Of a DNA stretch of 8,419 bases, positions 1 through 5,398 are shown piece by piece. Each line of letters starts with the position of its first letter. The first letter of the stretch is position 1. Source of the stretch: TMED109 sp015660425. Lineage in GTDB: Bacteria > Pseudomonadota > Alphaproteobacteria > TMED109. The stretch spans positions 1 through 8,419 of the forward strand of contig JAPYTH010000044.1 in the NCBI GenBank assembly GCA_029936295.1, read 5' to 3'. Made by a program: the position numbers and the translations under genes. The notes under the pieces were generated by a model. That model did no database searches, was not told where the DNA came from, and was given only the letters and a program-made list of their open reading frames with translations.

Positions 1-168
1 ACCTTCATCAATATCTATTTTTCCAGTAATTAAATTAAATAGAGTAGTTTTTCCTGCACCATTAGGCCCTATTAATGCATTTATAGAATTTGGTTTTAAT
101 TCTAAAGAAACATTATCTGTAGCTAGTATGCCTCCAAAACTTTTAGATAATTTATCTATTTTTAACAT
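1..168 (-). CDS. livG: LivG-type ABC transporter ATP-binding protein (N-terminal part, cut by window edge)
   Basis: This is the first 56 codons of a cytoplasmic ATPase that powers a HAAT (branched-chain amino acid type) ABC importer. The ATG lies at 166-168. The protein opens with MLKIDKLSKSFGG, the usual first beta strand of LivG-family ATPases. A Walker A motif, GPNGAGKTT, follows at residues 34-42 and then LFNLITG. The Q-loop, signature motif and Walker B would lie beyond the left edge and cannot be checked. It starts 10 bases after the livM stop on the same strand, so it is almost certainly cotranscribed with the permeases. No strong ribosome binding site is visible in the gap; a weak GAAAG lies inside the end of livM. 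LivG rather than LivF is inferred from the position directly after livM and from the long LFNLITG form; LivF normally follows LivG. I am sure of the ABC ATPase assignment and fairly sure of LivG. Confidence 0.92.
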   Translation of the reverse strand, partial: MLKIDKLSKSFGGILATDNVSLELKPNSINALIGPNGAGKTTLFNLITGKIDIDEG

Positions 169-178
169 AGTAAAGATA

Positions 179-1153
179 TTACTTTCTATTTAATTTTATT
201 AAAAGCCAGTCTAAAAGGCCTTTTTTTAGACCTAATACAAAACATAAAATAACTAGTCCTAGAACTAATCCATAGTATCGTGTATTGGCAGTTACAAAAT
301 CATTAAGAATTTCAAAAATTAATGCTCCCATTAGTGGTCCTAAGAAAGAATGCATGCCTCCTAATAAAATCATAAATAGAGGTTCTGCTGATTTAGACCA
401 AAAAGCCCATTCTGGATATGCACCTACATCTAATAAGGCTTGAAGAGAGCCTGCTAGTCCAGCTATAGAACCAGCAATAATAAAGGCAATAAGTTTATGT
501 TTTTGATTGTTAAAACCAAGGGCTGCTGGTCTTTCAGAATTATCTCTAATCATTCTTAAGCCGTAACCAAATGGAGATTCAATTAGTTGTCTAAGCAAAA
601 CAATAGTTATTATAGAAATAAATATTGTGAAAGCATAAAAATCAAAAGGTTTTCCGAGGTCAATTCCTAGGAAAGGAGGTTTAGGAAACCCTCCCATTAA
701 GCCTTGATCTCCGCCTGTAATATTTACTAATGCTAAAATAATACTATAAATCAACATTTGAAATGCAAGTGTAAGAAAAGAAAAATATATATCTTTAAGT
801 CTAATGCATATTACTCCAATTAAAGTAGCTAAAATACTAGATACTAATACAGCTAAAACTATAGCGACAGGAATAGAAAAGCCTGCTAAATTTAACACAA
901 AGTCAGATTGCAAAAATAAACCTAATGTATAAGCCCCTGATGCGAAAAATGCTGCATGCCCAAAGGCTATTAAGCCTAAATATCCTATTAAAATATTTAA
1001 AGACATAGCAAATAAACCTAGAATAAAAACTTTTTGAATTATATCGTGGATACCTGGGTCAGGGAGAATATAATAAAAAATTATTAGCATAAACCATACT
1101 AGTAGACCTAAAAATACATCCCTTTGAAAATTGTCTTTCTTTAAAAGATTCAT
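179..1153 (-). CDS. livM: LivM-type branched-chain amino acid (HAAT) ABC transporter permease
   Basis: This is an inner-membrane permease subunit that pairs with LivH to form the translocation channel of a HAAT importer. At 324 residues it is complete and of normal length for the short LivM form, lacking the N-terminal extension of the E. coli protein. About nine or ten hydrophobic segments are visible. Family landmarks are GYLGLIAFGHAAFF at residues 57-70, TGGDQGL at 146-152, and the cytoplasmic coupling loop FGYGLRMIRDNSERPAALG at 195-213, which contacts the ATPases. The ATG at 1151-1153 overlaps the livH stop by four bases (ATGA), a layout typical of translational coupling. A GGGAAA stretch inside the end of livH can serve as ribosome binding site. 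livG follows 10 bases downstream. The family also carries urea, amides and aromatic acids, so the substrate is open. Confidence 0.95.
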   Translation of the reverse strand: MNLLKKDNFQRDVFLGLLVWFMLIIFYYILPDPGIHDIIQKVFILGLFAMSLNILIGYLGLIAFGHAAFFASGAYTLGLFLQSDFVLNLAGFSIPVAIVLAVLVSSILATLIGVICIRLKDIYFSFLTLAFQMLIYSIILALVNITGGDQGLMGGFPKPPFLGIDLGKPFDFYAFTIFISIITIVLLRQLIESPFGYGLRMIRDNSERPAALGFNNQKHKLIAFIIAGSIAGLAGSLQALLDVGAYPEWAFWSKSAEPLFMILLGGMHSFLGPLMGALIFEILNDFVTANTRYYGLVLGLVILCFVLGLKKGLLDWLLIKLNRK

Positions 1154-1161
1154 TTTTTTTT
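1150..1161 (-). other. livH/livM ATGA overlap preceded by nine-A run
   Basis: On the minus strand the end of livH reads AAC, three AAA codons and TGA. The last A of the run plus TG makes the livM start codon, giving the ATGA overlap at 1150-1153. The overlap implies termination-reinitiation coupling. The homopolymer (nine A at 1153-1161) in the livH frame also fits the A_AAA_AAA pattern of a -1 slippery site, and livM lies in the -1 frame. The sequence is seen directly; any frameshifting is inference. Confidence 0.6.
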
Positions 1162-2055
1162 GTTTCCCATTAGTCCTTGTGGCCTTATTACAAGGACAAG
1201 AACCATAATTAGAAACATTAAACCGTCAGTAAATAGAGGCATTGCAACAGCACCAAAAGATCTTGCCATACCAATAATTAATGAAGCTAAAAAAGCTCCG
1301 CTAATAGAACCCATCCCACCAATAACGGTTACTATAAAAGATTCTATTATTATGGAGTTTCCCATGCCTGAAACTACACTACCCACACTTGCTGCTAAGG
1401 CTCCTCCTAATCCAGCTAAAAAGCTACCAAGCATAAAAACTCCTGCTCTAATGAAATTAATATTTATGCCTAAAGCTTCTAACATTTTTGGATTAACGGC
1501 AGCGGCTCTTACTAATCTTCCAAATCTGGTTTTAGTCATAATAAACCATAAAATTATTCCTACTATAAAGCTCATGCCAATTATTGCTAAATGAAAAGGT
1601 GGAATTATTGCATCAAAAATAAACAATGGAGGGACTTGAAATACTTCAGGGACACCAACACTAGATAAAAATTCATCCCCCCAAATTATCATAACTAAAT
1701 CATCTAATATTAAAACTACCGAATAACATAATAATATTTGAACAAGAAGTTCTGCATTATAAATTCTACTTATAAGGGTCCTCTCAAATAGAAGTCCAAA
1801 TATACCGACCCCTAATGATCCCAGAATAACGGATAAACCAAAATGTCCAGTTAAAGTCATGACTTGCCAGGAAAAATATGCGCCAAGCATATATAGTGCT
1901 CCATGAGCAAAGTTGATAACACCAAGAACTCCAAAAACTAAAGTTAAACCAGATGCAACTAGAAATAGTAACATACCAATTTTTAATCCTCCTGTTGCTT
2001 GAGATAGGAGACAAGCAGGGGATATAATGCAATCGAACAGAGCAAAAATTTCCAT
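1150..2055 (-). CDS. livH: LivH-type branched-chain amino acid (HAAT) ABC transporter permease
   Basis: This is the second inner-membrane permease of the HAAT importer, 301 residues and close to the usual LivH length. The hallmark GLTLVFGVLGVINFAHG lies at residues 36-52, continuing into ALYMLGAY at 53-60. The coupling loop FGRLVRAAAVNPKMLEALGI at 178-197 is the segment that docks on the ATPase. Eight or so membrane segments are apparent. The start at 2053-2055 is preceded by an AGG about nine to ten bases upstream, which is weak but acceptable. The N-terminal stretch with two cysteines (residues 9 and 15) before the first conserved segment is less conserved in the family. The gene lies 45 bases after the solute-binding protein gene and overlaps livM by four bases. 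Its coding sequence ends in a run of nine A residues that runs into the livM start codon. Confidence 0.95.
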   Translation of the reverse strand: MEIFALFDCIISPACLLSQATGGLKIGMLLFLVASGLTLVFGVLGVINFAHGALYMLGAYFSWQVMTLTGHFGLSVILGSLGVGIFGLLFERTLISRIYNAELLVQILLCYSVVLILDDLVMIIWGDEFLSSVGVPEVFQVPPLFIFDAIIPPFHLAIIGMSFIVGIILWFIMTKTRFGRLVRAAAVNPKMLEALGININFIRAGVFMLGSFLAGLGGALAASVGSVVSGMGNSIIIESFIVTVIGGMGSISGAFLASLIIGMARSFGAVAMPLFTDGLMFLIMVLVLVIRPQGLMGNKKK

Positions 2056-2084
2056 GAATAAAACCTATTAGTATATTTATAAAG

Positions 2085-2102
2085 AATTATTAATTAATAA
2101 TT
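2085..2102. repeat. 18-bp perfect AT-only palindrome between the binding-protein gene and livH
   Basis: The sequence AATTATTAATTAATAATT is its own reverse complement. It covers the 45-base gap next to the binding-protein gene and includes the first two bases of the complement of its TAA stop. In the transcript it could form a seven-pair A-U hairpin with a four-base loop. It might slow decay or ribosome movement between the binding-protein cistron and the permease cistrons, but a stem without G-C pairs is weak and such palindromes are not rare in AT-rich DNA. Confidence 0.35.
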
Positions 2103-3369
2103 ATAGCCAGCCTTTATTAATTAACCATTCTTTTTCTAGCTCTTTAATTGTATTCCAGTCGACCGATTGAATATCTTTTACAAATGGGTCATTTGGAATA
2201 GTAGTGCCCCATCCAATGGAATAATCTACAAGAGTCTGATCATTATTTCTAATAGTTACAGAGTTTCCTTCGCCAACTCCCATAAATGATTTTCTTGTTT
2301 TTCCTTTTAAAGCTTCTGCTAACTTTTTATTGTCTGTACTTCCTGTTTCTTTAAGAGCATTAATTAAATAGTCTATTGCAATTGATGTTTCCCAAGACCA
2401 GTTAGTTGGGTGGTCTCCATAAAGGTCAGTATAGGCCTTATCATAATCTCTATTATCCTGAGTATTAGGCCAGGCTGCAACATAACGTGTTGCAGAATGC
2501 AGTCCTTTTGGAAGATTCTTTATTGCACTCATTGTAGTATAGTCTGCCAAATTAATGGCAAAGAGTTCAGAATTTTTAAATGTATCATATAGAATAGCTT
2601 GGTTTACAAATGAAACAAGGTCTCCTCCCCATAAACAACTATAAATCGCATCCGGTTTTTCTCTAACTATTTGTGTTATTACTTCTGTGTAATCGGGCTG
2701 AAAAAGTTTTGGCCAACCTTGCCCTACAATTTCTACTCCTGGGGCAAATTTTTGTAGCATATCAAAAAATGTTTTTGTGCTGTCTCTTCCATATGCATAA
2801 TCTGGTCCTATAGACATCCATTTTTTTAAACCTTTTTCTTTAACTAGTTTTGCAGCATATTCTGCACTGCCAACAGCATCATGAATACCCTGTCTAGAGA
2901 ATCTGAATGCATTCCATGTTCTTATAGATGGGTCGGCAGTTAGAGAAGTAGTTTCTGATACAGTATGTAGGCATAGAGTGCCACTTTCACGAATTACTTC
3001 TTGCACTGCAAAAGATGCGCCTGAAGCTTCAGCATTAATAATTGCATCTACTTTATCAGAGTTTATAAAATTTCTACATACTCTTGCTGCTTCATCAGGT
3101 TTTGCTCTACTATCTCTTATTATTAATTCAATATTACGTCCATCTAAACCGCCACTTTTATTGAAATTATCTACGGCCATATTTAAAGCATTACTTACAG
3201 AAATTCCTAATTGAGCAACTCTTCCAGATAATATTGTTGGAACACCAATTTTTATATTATTTTCAGCTTTAAGTATTGTTGGAAACCCCGTACTTAAAGC
3301 AAATACAGAAGCAGTACTTGCGCTTGTTTTTAAAATCTCTCTTCTAGAATATTTATTTAATTTTTTCAT
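2101..3369 (-). CDS. HAAT ABC transporter periplasmic substrate-binding protein with Tat signal
   Basis: This is a periplasmic type 1 solute-binding protein (Peripla_BP_6 / LivJ-LivK fold) that captures the ligand for the adjacent LivH-LivM-LivG importer. The chosen start gives 422 residues. The N-terminus carries a twin-arginine signal, SRREILK at residues 8-14, then a mild hydrophobic stretch and a likely cleavage near Ala35. The mature part begins IKIGVPTILSGRVAQLG, the usual first strand, and GPDYAYGRDS in the middle matches the family's (D)YAYG segment. PDYTEVITQIV and a C-terminal DQTLVDYSIGWG segment also fit. An ATG four codons upstream (3379-3381) is possible, but GGGGA at 3375-3379, five bases before the chosen ATG, favours MKKLNKYSRR. 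Substrate is unknown: leucine-type amino acids, amides, urea or aromatic acids are all precedented for the family. Confidence 0.93.
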   Translation of the reverse strand: MKKLNKYSRREILKTSASTASVFALSTGFPTILKAENNIKIGVPTILSGRVAQLGISVSNALNMAVDNFNKSGGLDGRNIELIIRDSRAKPDEAARVCRNFINSDKVDAIINAEASGASFAVQEVIRESGTLCLHTVSETTSLTADPSIRTWNAFRFSRQGIHDAVGSAEYAAKLVKEKGLKKWMSIGPDYAYGRDSTKTFFDMLQKFAPGVEIVGQGWPKLFQPDYTEVITQIVREKPDAIYSCLWGGDLVSFVNQAILYDTFKNSELFAINLADYTTMSAIKNLPKGLHSATRYVAAWPNTQDNRDYDKAYTDLYGDHPTNWSWETSIAIDYLINALKETGSTDNKKLAEALKGKTRKSFMGVGEGNSVTIRNNDQTLVDYSIGWGTTIPNDPFVKDIQSVDWNTIKELEKEWLINKGWL

Positions 3370-3374
3370 TTGGA

Positions 3375-3379
3375 TCCCC
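3375..3379 (-). promoter_or_regulatory. Ribosome binding site deciding the binding-protein start
   Basis: GGGGA on the minus strand lies five bases before the ATG ending at 3369. It overlaps the alternative ATG at 3379-3381, which itself has only A/T-rich sequence and no Shine-Dalgarno match upstream. This selects the shorter 422-residue product. Confidence 0.65.
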
Positions 3380-3392
3380 ATTTTTTATAAAT

Positions 3393-3854
3393 TTATTGTC
3401 TCTGCTCCATCTGCATAATAGGCGATATAATCCCCTCTAATCTAATTAGGTCTCCACATCTGTCAATACAATTCTCTATTTTCAGTCTTACACAAAAATC
3501 AGCAATTATTACTTTTTTATGAAGGTATAAAGGAAAATTATATCTTTGCTTTTTTGATGATTGTGAAATTTGGATTTTTTCTTTAACTCTTATTTTTAAA
3601 TCTTTTTCGCATAGACCTGCGCTTACAATCATATTACCATTTACTATTCCAGCAATTTCTTTAATCTTTATTAAATTAATATTAATATTATATGTACCTA
3701 AATTTGACGCATTATTGTTTTGAACGCTAATTTCATGATTACAGATAATGTTTTTTGATTCGTTTTTACATTGTAGATTATTTGAATAGCTATTTTTAAT
3801 ATTAAACAACAAAAAGAGTGTAATTAATATTATTATTTTTTTATTTTTTAACAT
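3393..3854 (-). CDS. Small secreted protein with six cysteines, unknown function
   Basis: I do not recognise this 153-residue protein. It has a clear Sec signal: basic start MLKNKK, hydrophobic core IIILITLFLLF, and a likely cleavage after SYS at about residue 24. It is therefore probably periplasmic. The mature part has six cysteines (29, 38, 82, 121, 129, 133), an even number that could form three disulfides, including a Cys-x3-Cys pair near the C-terminus. Alternating polar and hydrophobic residues suggest beta strands. It is basic and rich in Asn, Lys and Ile, in line with the AT-rich DNA. No lipobox, transmembrane anchor or catalytic motif is seen. It ends 23 bases before the chosen binding-protein start on the same strand, so it is likely the first gene of the transporter operon. 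No strong ribosome binding site precedes its ATG. That it is a real gene rests on the signal peptide, the length and the spacing. Confidence 0.75.
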   Translation of the reverse strand: MLKNKKIIILITLFLLFNIKNSYSNNLQCKNESKNIICNHEISVQNNNASNLGTYNININLIKIKEIAGIVNGNMIVSAGLCEKDLKIRVKEKIQISQSSKKQRYNFPLYLHKKVIIADFCVRLKIENCIDRCGDLIRLEGIISPIMQMEQRQ

Positions 3855-3981
3855 TTTTTATTTCTATAGTTTTAAGTATTCTAGTTTAAGTATTTTATAA
3901 ATATTATTACTCAAATAATACTTTTAATGTATAAAAACAATAATAAAAACTTTTAAAATAATTAATTTAAGGAGATTGGTA
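3855..3981. promoter_or_regulatory. Divergent intergenic region with repeated AAGTATT motif
   Basis: This region of about 127 bases, nearly all A/T, separates the minus-strand transporter operon from the plus-strand SDR gene and should hold both promoters. TTTAAGTATT occurs at 3871-3880 and again at 3885-3894. The inverted form AATACTT lies at 3917-3923. The two direct copies start 14 bases apart. The arrangement could be an operator for a shared regulator. I could not assign convincing -35/-10 pairs because many A/T hexamers fit equally well. Confidence 0.4.
3969..3975 (+). promoter_or_regulatory. Ribosome binding site of the SDR gene
   Basis: AAGGAGA lies six bases before the ATG at 3982-3984. 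This is near-consensus with ideal spacing. It argues against the in-frame TTG at 3976, which directly abuts the site. Confidence 0.8.
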
Positions 3982-4743
3982 ATGAGATTAAAAAACAAAG
4001 TAGCTATTGTTACTGGTGGTGCATCTGGCTTTGGAGAGGGGATTGCAAGACGTTTTTCAACAGAAGGTGCGCAAGTGTTAGTTGCAGATATCAATCTTGA
4101 AGGGGCAGAAAATGTAGCGTCTGAGATAAATAAAGATGGAGGAAATGCTATAGCCTTTGGCGTGGATGTGTCGGATGGTAGTCAAACAAAAGCAATGATG
4201 GATAGAAGTTGTGAAGCATTTGGCAAGTTAGATATTTTAATTCAAAATGCTGCTATTGGAATGCGTCCCACTCCTCTTGTTGAAACATCAGAAGAAGAAT
4301 TTGATGCGCTATTTAAAATTAATGTAAAATCAGTTTACTTAGGAGCTGTTCATTCTGTTCCAATTTTTAGAAGACAAAAAGCTCCTGGCGTTATTATTAA
4401 TACTGTCTCTACTGCTGCTATAAGGCCTAGACCAGGTCTGACTGCCTATAATGCTACTAAGGGATCTTTAGTTACTATGACTAAAGGTTTGTCTCTTGAA
4501 TTGGCACCAGATAATATAAGAGTAAATGGATTATGCCCGGTTGCTGGAGATACAGGGATGCTAGATGGGTTTTTGGGAGATGGTCCTAAAAACGAATCAT
4601 ATAGTAAATTTGTTTCTACAGTTCCTTTAGGGCGCTTATGTCAACCTAGAGATATGGCAAATGCTGCTTTATACTTAGCATCGGATGAAGCAGATTTTAT
4701 TACAGGTATTATGCTTGAGGTTGATGGCGGAAGATGTGTCTAA
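3982..4743 (+). CDS. Short-chain dehydrogenase/reductase (SDR), NAD-type, substrate unknown
   Basis: This is a classical SDR of 253 residues, the normal length, and a soluble cytoplasmic NAD(P)-dependent alcohol/ketone oxidoreductase. The Rossmann motif TGGASGFGEG covers residues 11-20. Asp36 at the end of the second strand favours NAD(H) over NADP(H), and Asp62 is the adenine-contacting Asp. The NNAG motif appears as QNAAIG (88-93). The catalytic tetrad is intact: Asn114, Ser143, Tyr156 and Lys160 (YNATK). The C-terminus GIMLEVDGGRCV is typical of the family. The start is set by AAGGAGA six bases upstream. The gene ends in tandem stops, TAA then TAG. It is divergent from the HAAT transporter operon, so it may act on the imported compound or a product of it; this is inference. 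Automatic annotation may call it 3-oxoacyl-ACP reductase or glucose dehydrogenase, but nothing here fixes the substrate. Confidence 0.93.
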   Translation: MRLKNKVAIVTGGASGFGEGIARRFSTEGAQVLVADINLEGAENVASEINKDGGNAIAFGVDVSDGSQTKAMMDRSCEAFGKLDILIQNAAIGMRPTPLVETSEEEFDALFKINVKSVYLGAVHSVPIFRRQKAPGVIINTVSTAAIRPRPGLTAYNATKGSLVTMTKGLSLELAPDNIRVNGLCPVAGDTGMLDGFLGDGPKNESYSKFVSTVPLGRLCQPRDMANAALYLASDEADFITGIMLEVDGGRCV

Positions 4744-4806
4744 TAGTATTAAGTCGTAGTATTTTCTGATATATACCGGTTAGAATAAATTAAAAAAAAC
4801 TTGCTC

Positions 4807-4818
4807 TGATAAATATCA
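4807..4818. repeat. Small inverted repeat TGATA-AA-TATCA upstream of the hydroxylase genes
   Basis: This is a perfect 5+5 inverted repeat around two bases. It lies in the 193-base gap between the SDR and the small hydroxylase subunit, about 65 bases upstream of the candidate -35 box. The same gap has TTAAGTCG twice (4749-4756 and 4866-4873). These may be binding sites for a regulator, but their size makes chance occurrence quite possible. The rest of the gap shows no gene or convincing terminator. Confidence 0.25.
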
Positions 4819-4881
4819 TGCGCTAAATTTAATTCTACGAGGGAGTTTTAGGGGAGAATGACAATTTAAGTCGGGTTTTGA

Positions 4882-4911
4882 TTGCCTTTATTTTTTTTTA
4901 ATTCCTATAAA
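4882..4911 (+). promoter_or_regulatory. Candidate sigma70 promoter of the iorAB-like pair
   Basis: A -35-like TTGCCT (4882-4887, four of six consensus positions) and a -10-like TATAAA (4906-4911, five of six) are separated by 18 bases, which include a nine-T run. Transcription would begin near 4918, leaving a short leader of about 20 bases before the strong ribosome binding site. Position and spacing are good, but the sequence is AT-rich, so this stays a candidate. Confidence 0.45.
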
Positions 4912-4927
4912 TTAACGTTCACACAGT

Positions 4928-4932
4928 GGAGG
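4928..4932 (+). promoter_or_regulatory. Strong ribosome binding site of the small hydroxylase subunit
   Basis: GGAGG within TGGAGGT lies four bases before the ATG at 4937. It is a full-consensus Shine-Dalgarno core, stronger than those of most neighbouring genes, and consistent with high expression. Confidence 0.75.
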
Positions 4933-4936
4933 TAAT

Positions 4937-5395
4937 ATGGCTGTATTGAATATCAACGGACTTAAACACATAGCTGATGCGCCAGCAGATACAAAGTTAT
5001 TATGGGTTATTCGCGAACATTTGCGTTTAACTGGTACTAAGTTTGGTTGCGGCGTGGGGTTATGTGGAGCATGTACGGTTCATCTAGATGGTGAAGCAGT
5101 ACGTTCTTGTCAAGTAGAATTAGGTGACGCAGAAGGTTCTAGAATCACAACAATAGAAGGTCTAGATCCAAAGGGTCAACACCCAGTACAACAAGCATGG
5201 CTTGAACTTCAAGTACCACAATGTGGTTACTGTCAGTCAGGTCAAATGATGAATGCTGCTGCTTTCTTAGATAGCAACCCATCACCAACTGATGGAGAAA
5301 TTCTTGAAGCAATGCAAGGTAACTTATGTCGTTGCATTACTTATGTAAGAATTAAACAAGGTGTTCGTCGTGCATCTGAAATAAGAGGAGCATAG
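4937..5395 (+). CDS. iorA: Isoquinoline 1-oxidoreductase-type small subunit, two [2Fe-2S] clusters
   Basis: This is the electron-transfer subunit of a molybdenum hydroxylase (xanthine oxidase family). It passes electrons from the molybdenum centre to an external acceptor. Its 152 residues match the family's usual size. The N-terminal ferredoxin-like domain carries cluster ligands Cys38, Cys43, Cys46 and Cys58 (CGVGLCGACTVHLDG). The C-terminal helical domain carries Cys96, Cys99, Cys131 and Cys133 (QCGYCQSGQ and LCRC). All eight ligands are present. The usual CRCGTYPRI appears as CRCITYVRI, a small departure next to the second cluster. There is no signal peptide, so it is probably exported folded together with its Tat-tagged partner. 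The partner gene starts three bases after its stop, so the two are cotranscribed. Arginine codons are mainly CGT, unlike the AGA-rich neighbours. The name denotes the family; isoquinoline as substrate is not implied. Confidence 0.93.
   Translation: MAVLNINGLKHIADAPADTKLLWVIREHLRLTGTKFGCGVGLCGACTVHLDGEAVRSCQVELGDAEGSRITTIEGLDPKGQHPVQQAWLELQVPQCGYCQSGQMMNAAAFLDSNPSPTDGEILEAMQGNLCRCITYVRIKQGVRRASEIRGA
5386..5390 (+). promoter_or_regulatory. Ribosome binding site supporting the GTG start of the large subunit
   Basis: AGGAG inside the end of the small-subunit gene lies eight bases before GTG at 5399-5401. It supports the GTG start, which keeps the twin-arginine signal at residues 13-14. The next in-frame Met (residue 16) would lose the arginines. 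Confidence 0.7.
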
Positions 5396-5398
5396 ATC

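Noticed and set aside
1160..1594. Plus-strand open frame of 144 codons
   Set aside because: It lies wholly antisense to the well-supported livH gene, has low-complexity Pro/Ile/Lys-rich composition, and has no ribosome binding site or recognisable domain.
1784..2032. Minus-strand open frame of 82 codons in another frame of livH
   Set aside because: It is contained in livH and rich in Trp/Ser/Cys, as expected of an out-of-frame reading of a membrane protein gene.
2410..2592. Plus-strand open frame antisense to the binding-protein gene
   Set aside because: It is short, has no start signal, and is fully explained by the opposite-strand gene.
2978..3214. Plus-strand open frame antisense to the binding-protein gene
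   Set aside because: It is a shadow of the real gene on the other strand, with no ribosome binding site or domain.
3976..3981. TTG start giving two extra residues on the SDR
   Set aside because: It abuts the AAGGAGA site with no spacing, whereas the ATG at 3982 has the ideal six-base gap.
4851..4869. GGGGAGA followed by ATG ACA ATT TAA, a possible leader mini-ORF before the hydroxylase genes
   Set aside because: It lies upstream of the candidate promoter at 4882-4911, codes for only three residues and shows no attenuator-like structure after it.
4871..4900. Possible terminator of the SDR gene ending in the T run at 4891-4899
   Set aside because: No stable G-C stem precedes the T run; the nearby GGG and GCC do not pair properly.
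4744..4936. Possible molybdenum cofactor riboswitch in the leader of the hydroxylase pair
   Set aside because: The region is AT-rich without the long paired helices of that riboswitch class, and the candidate promoter leaves only about 20 bases of leader.
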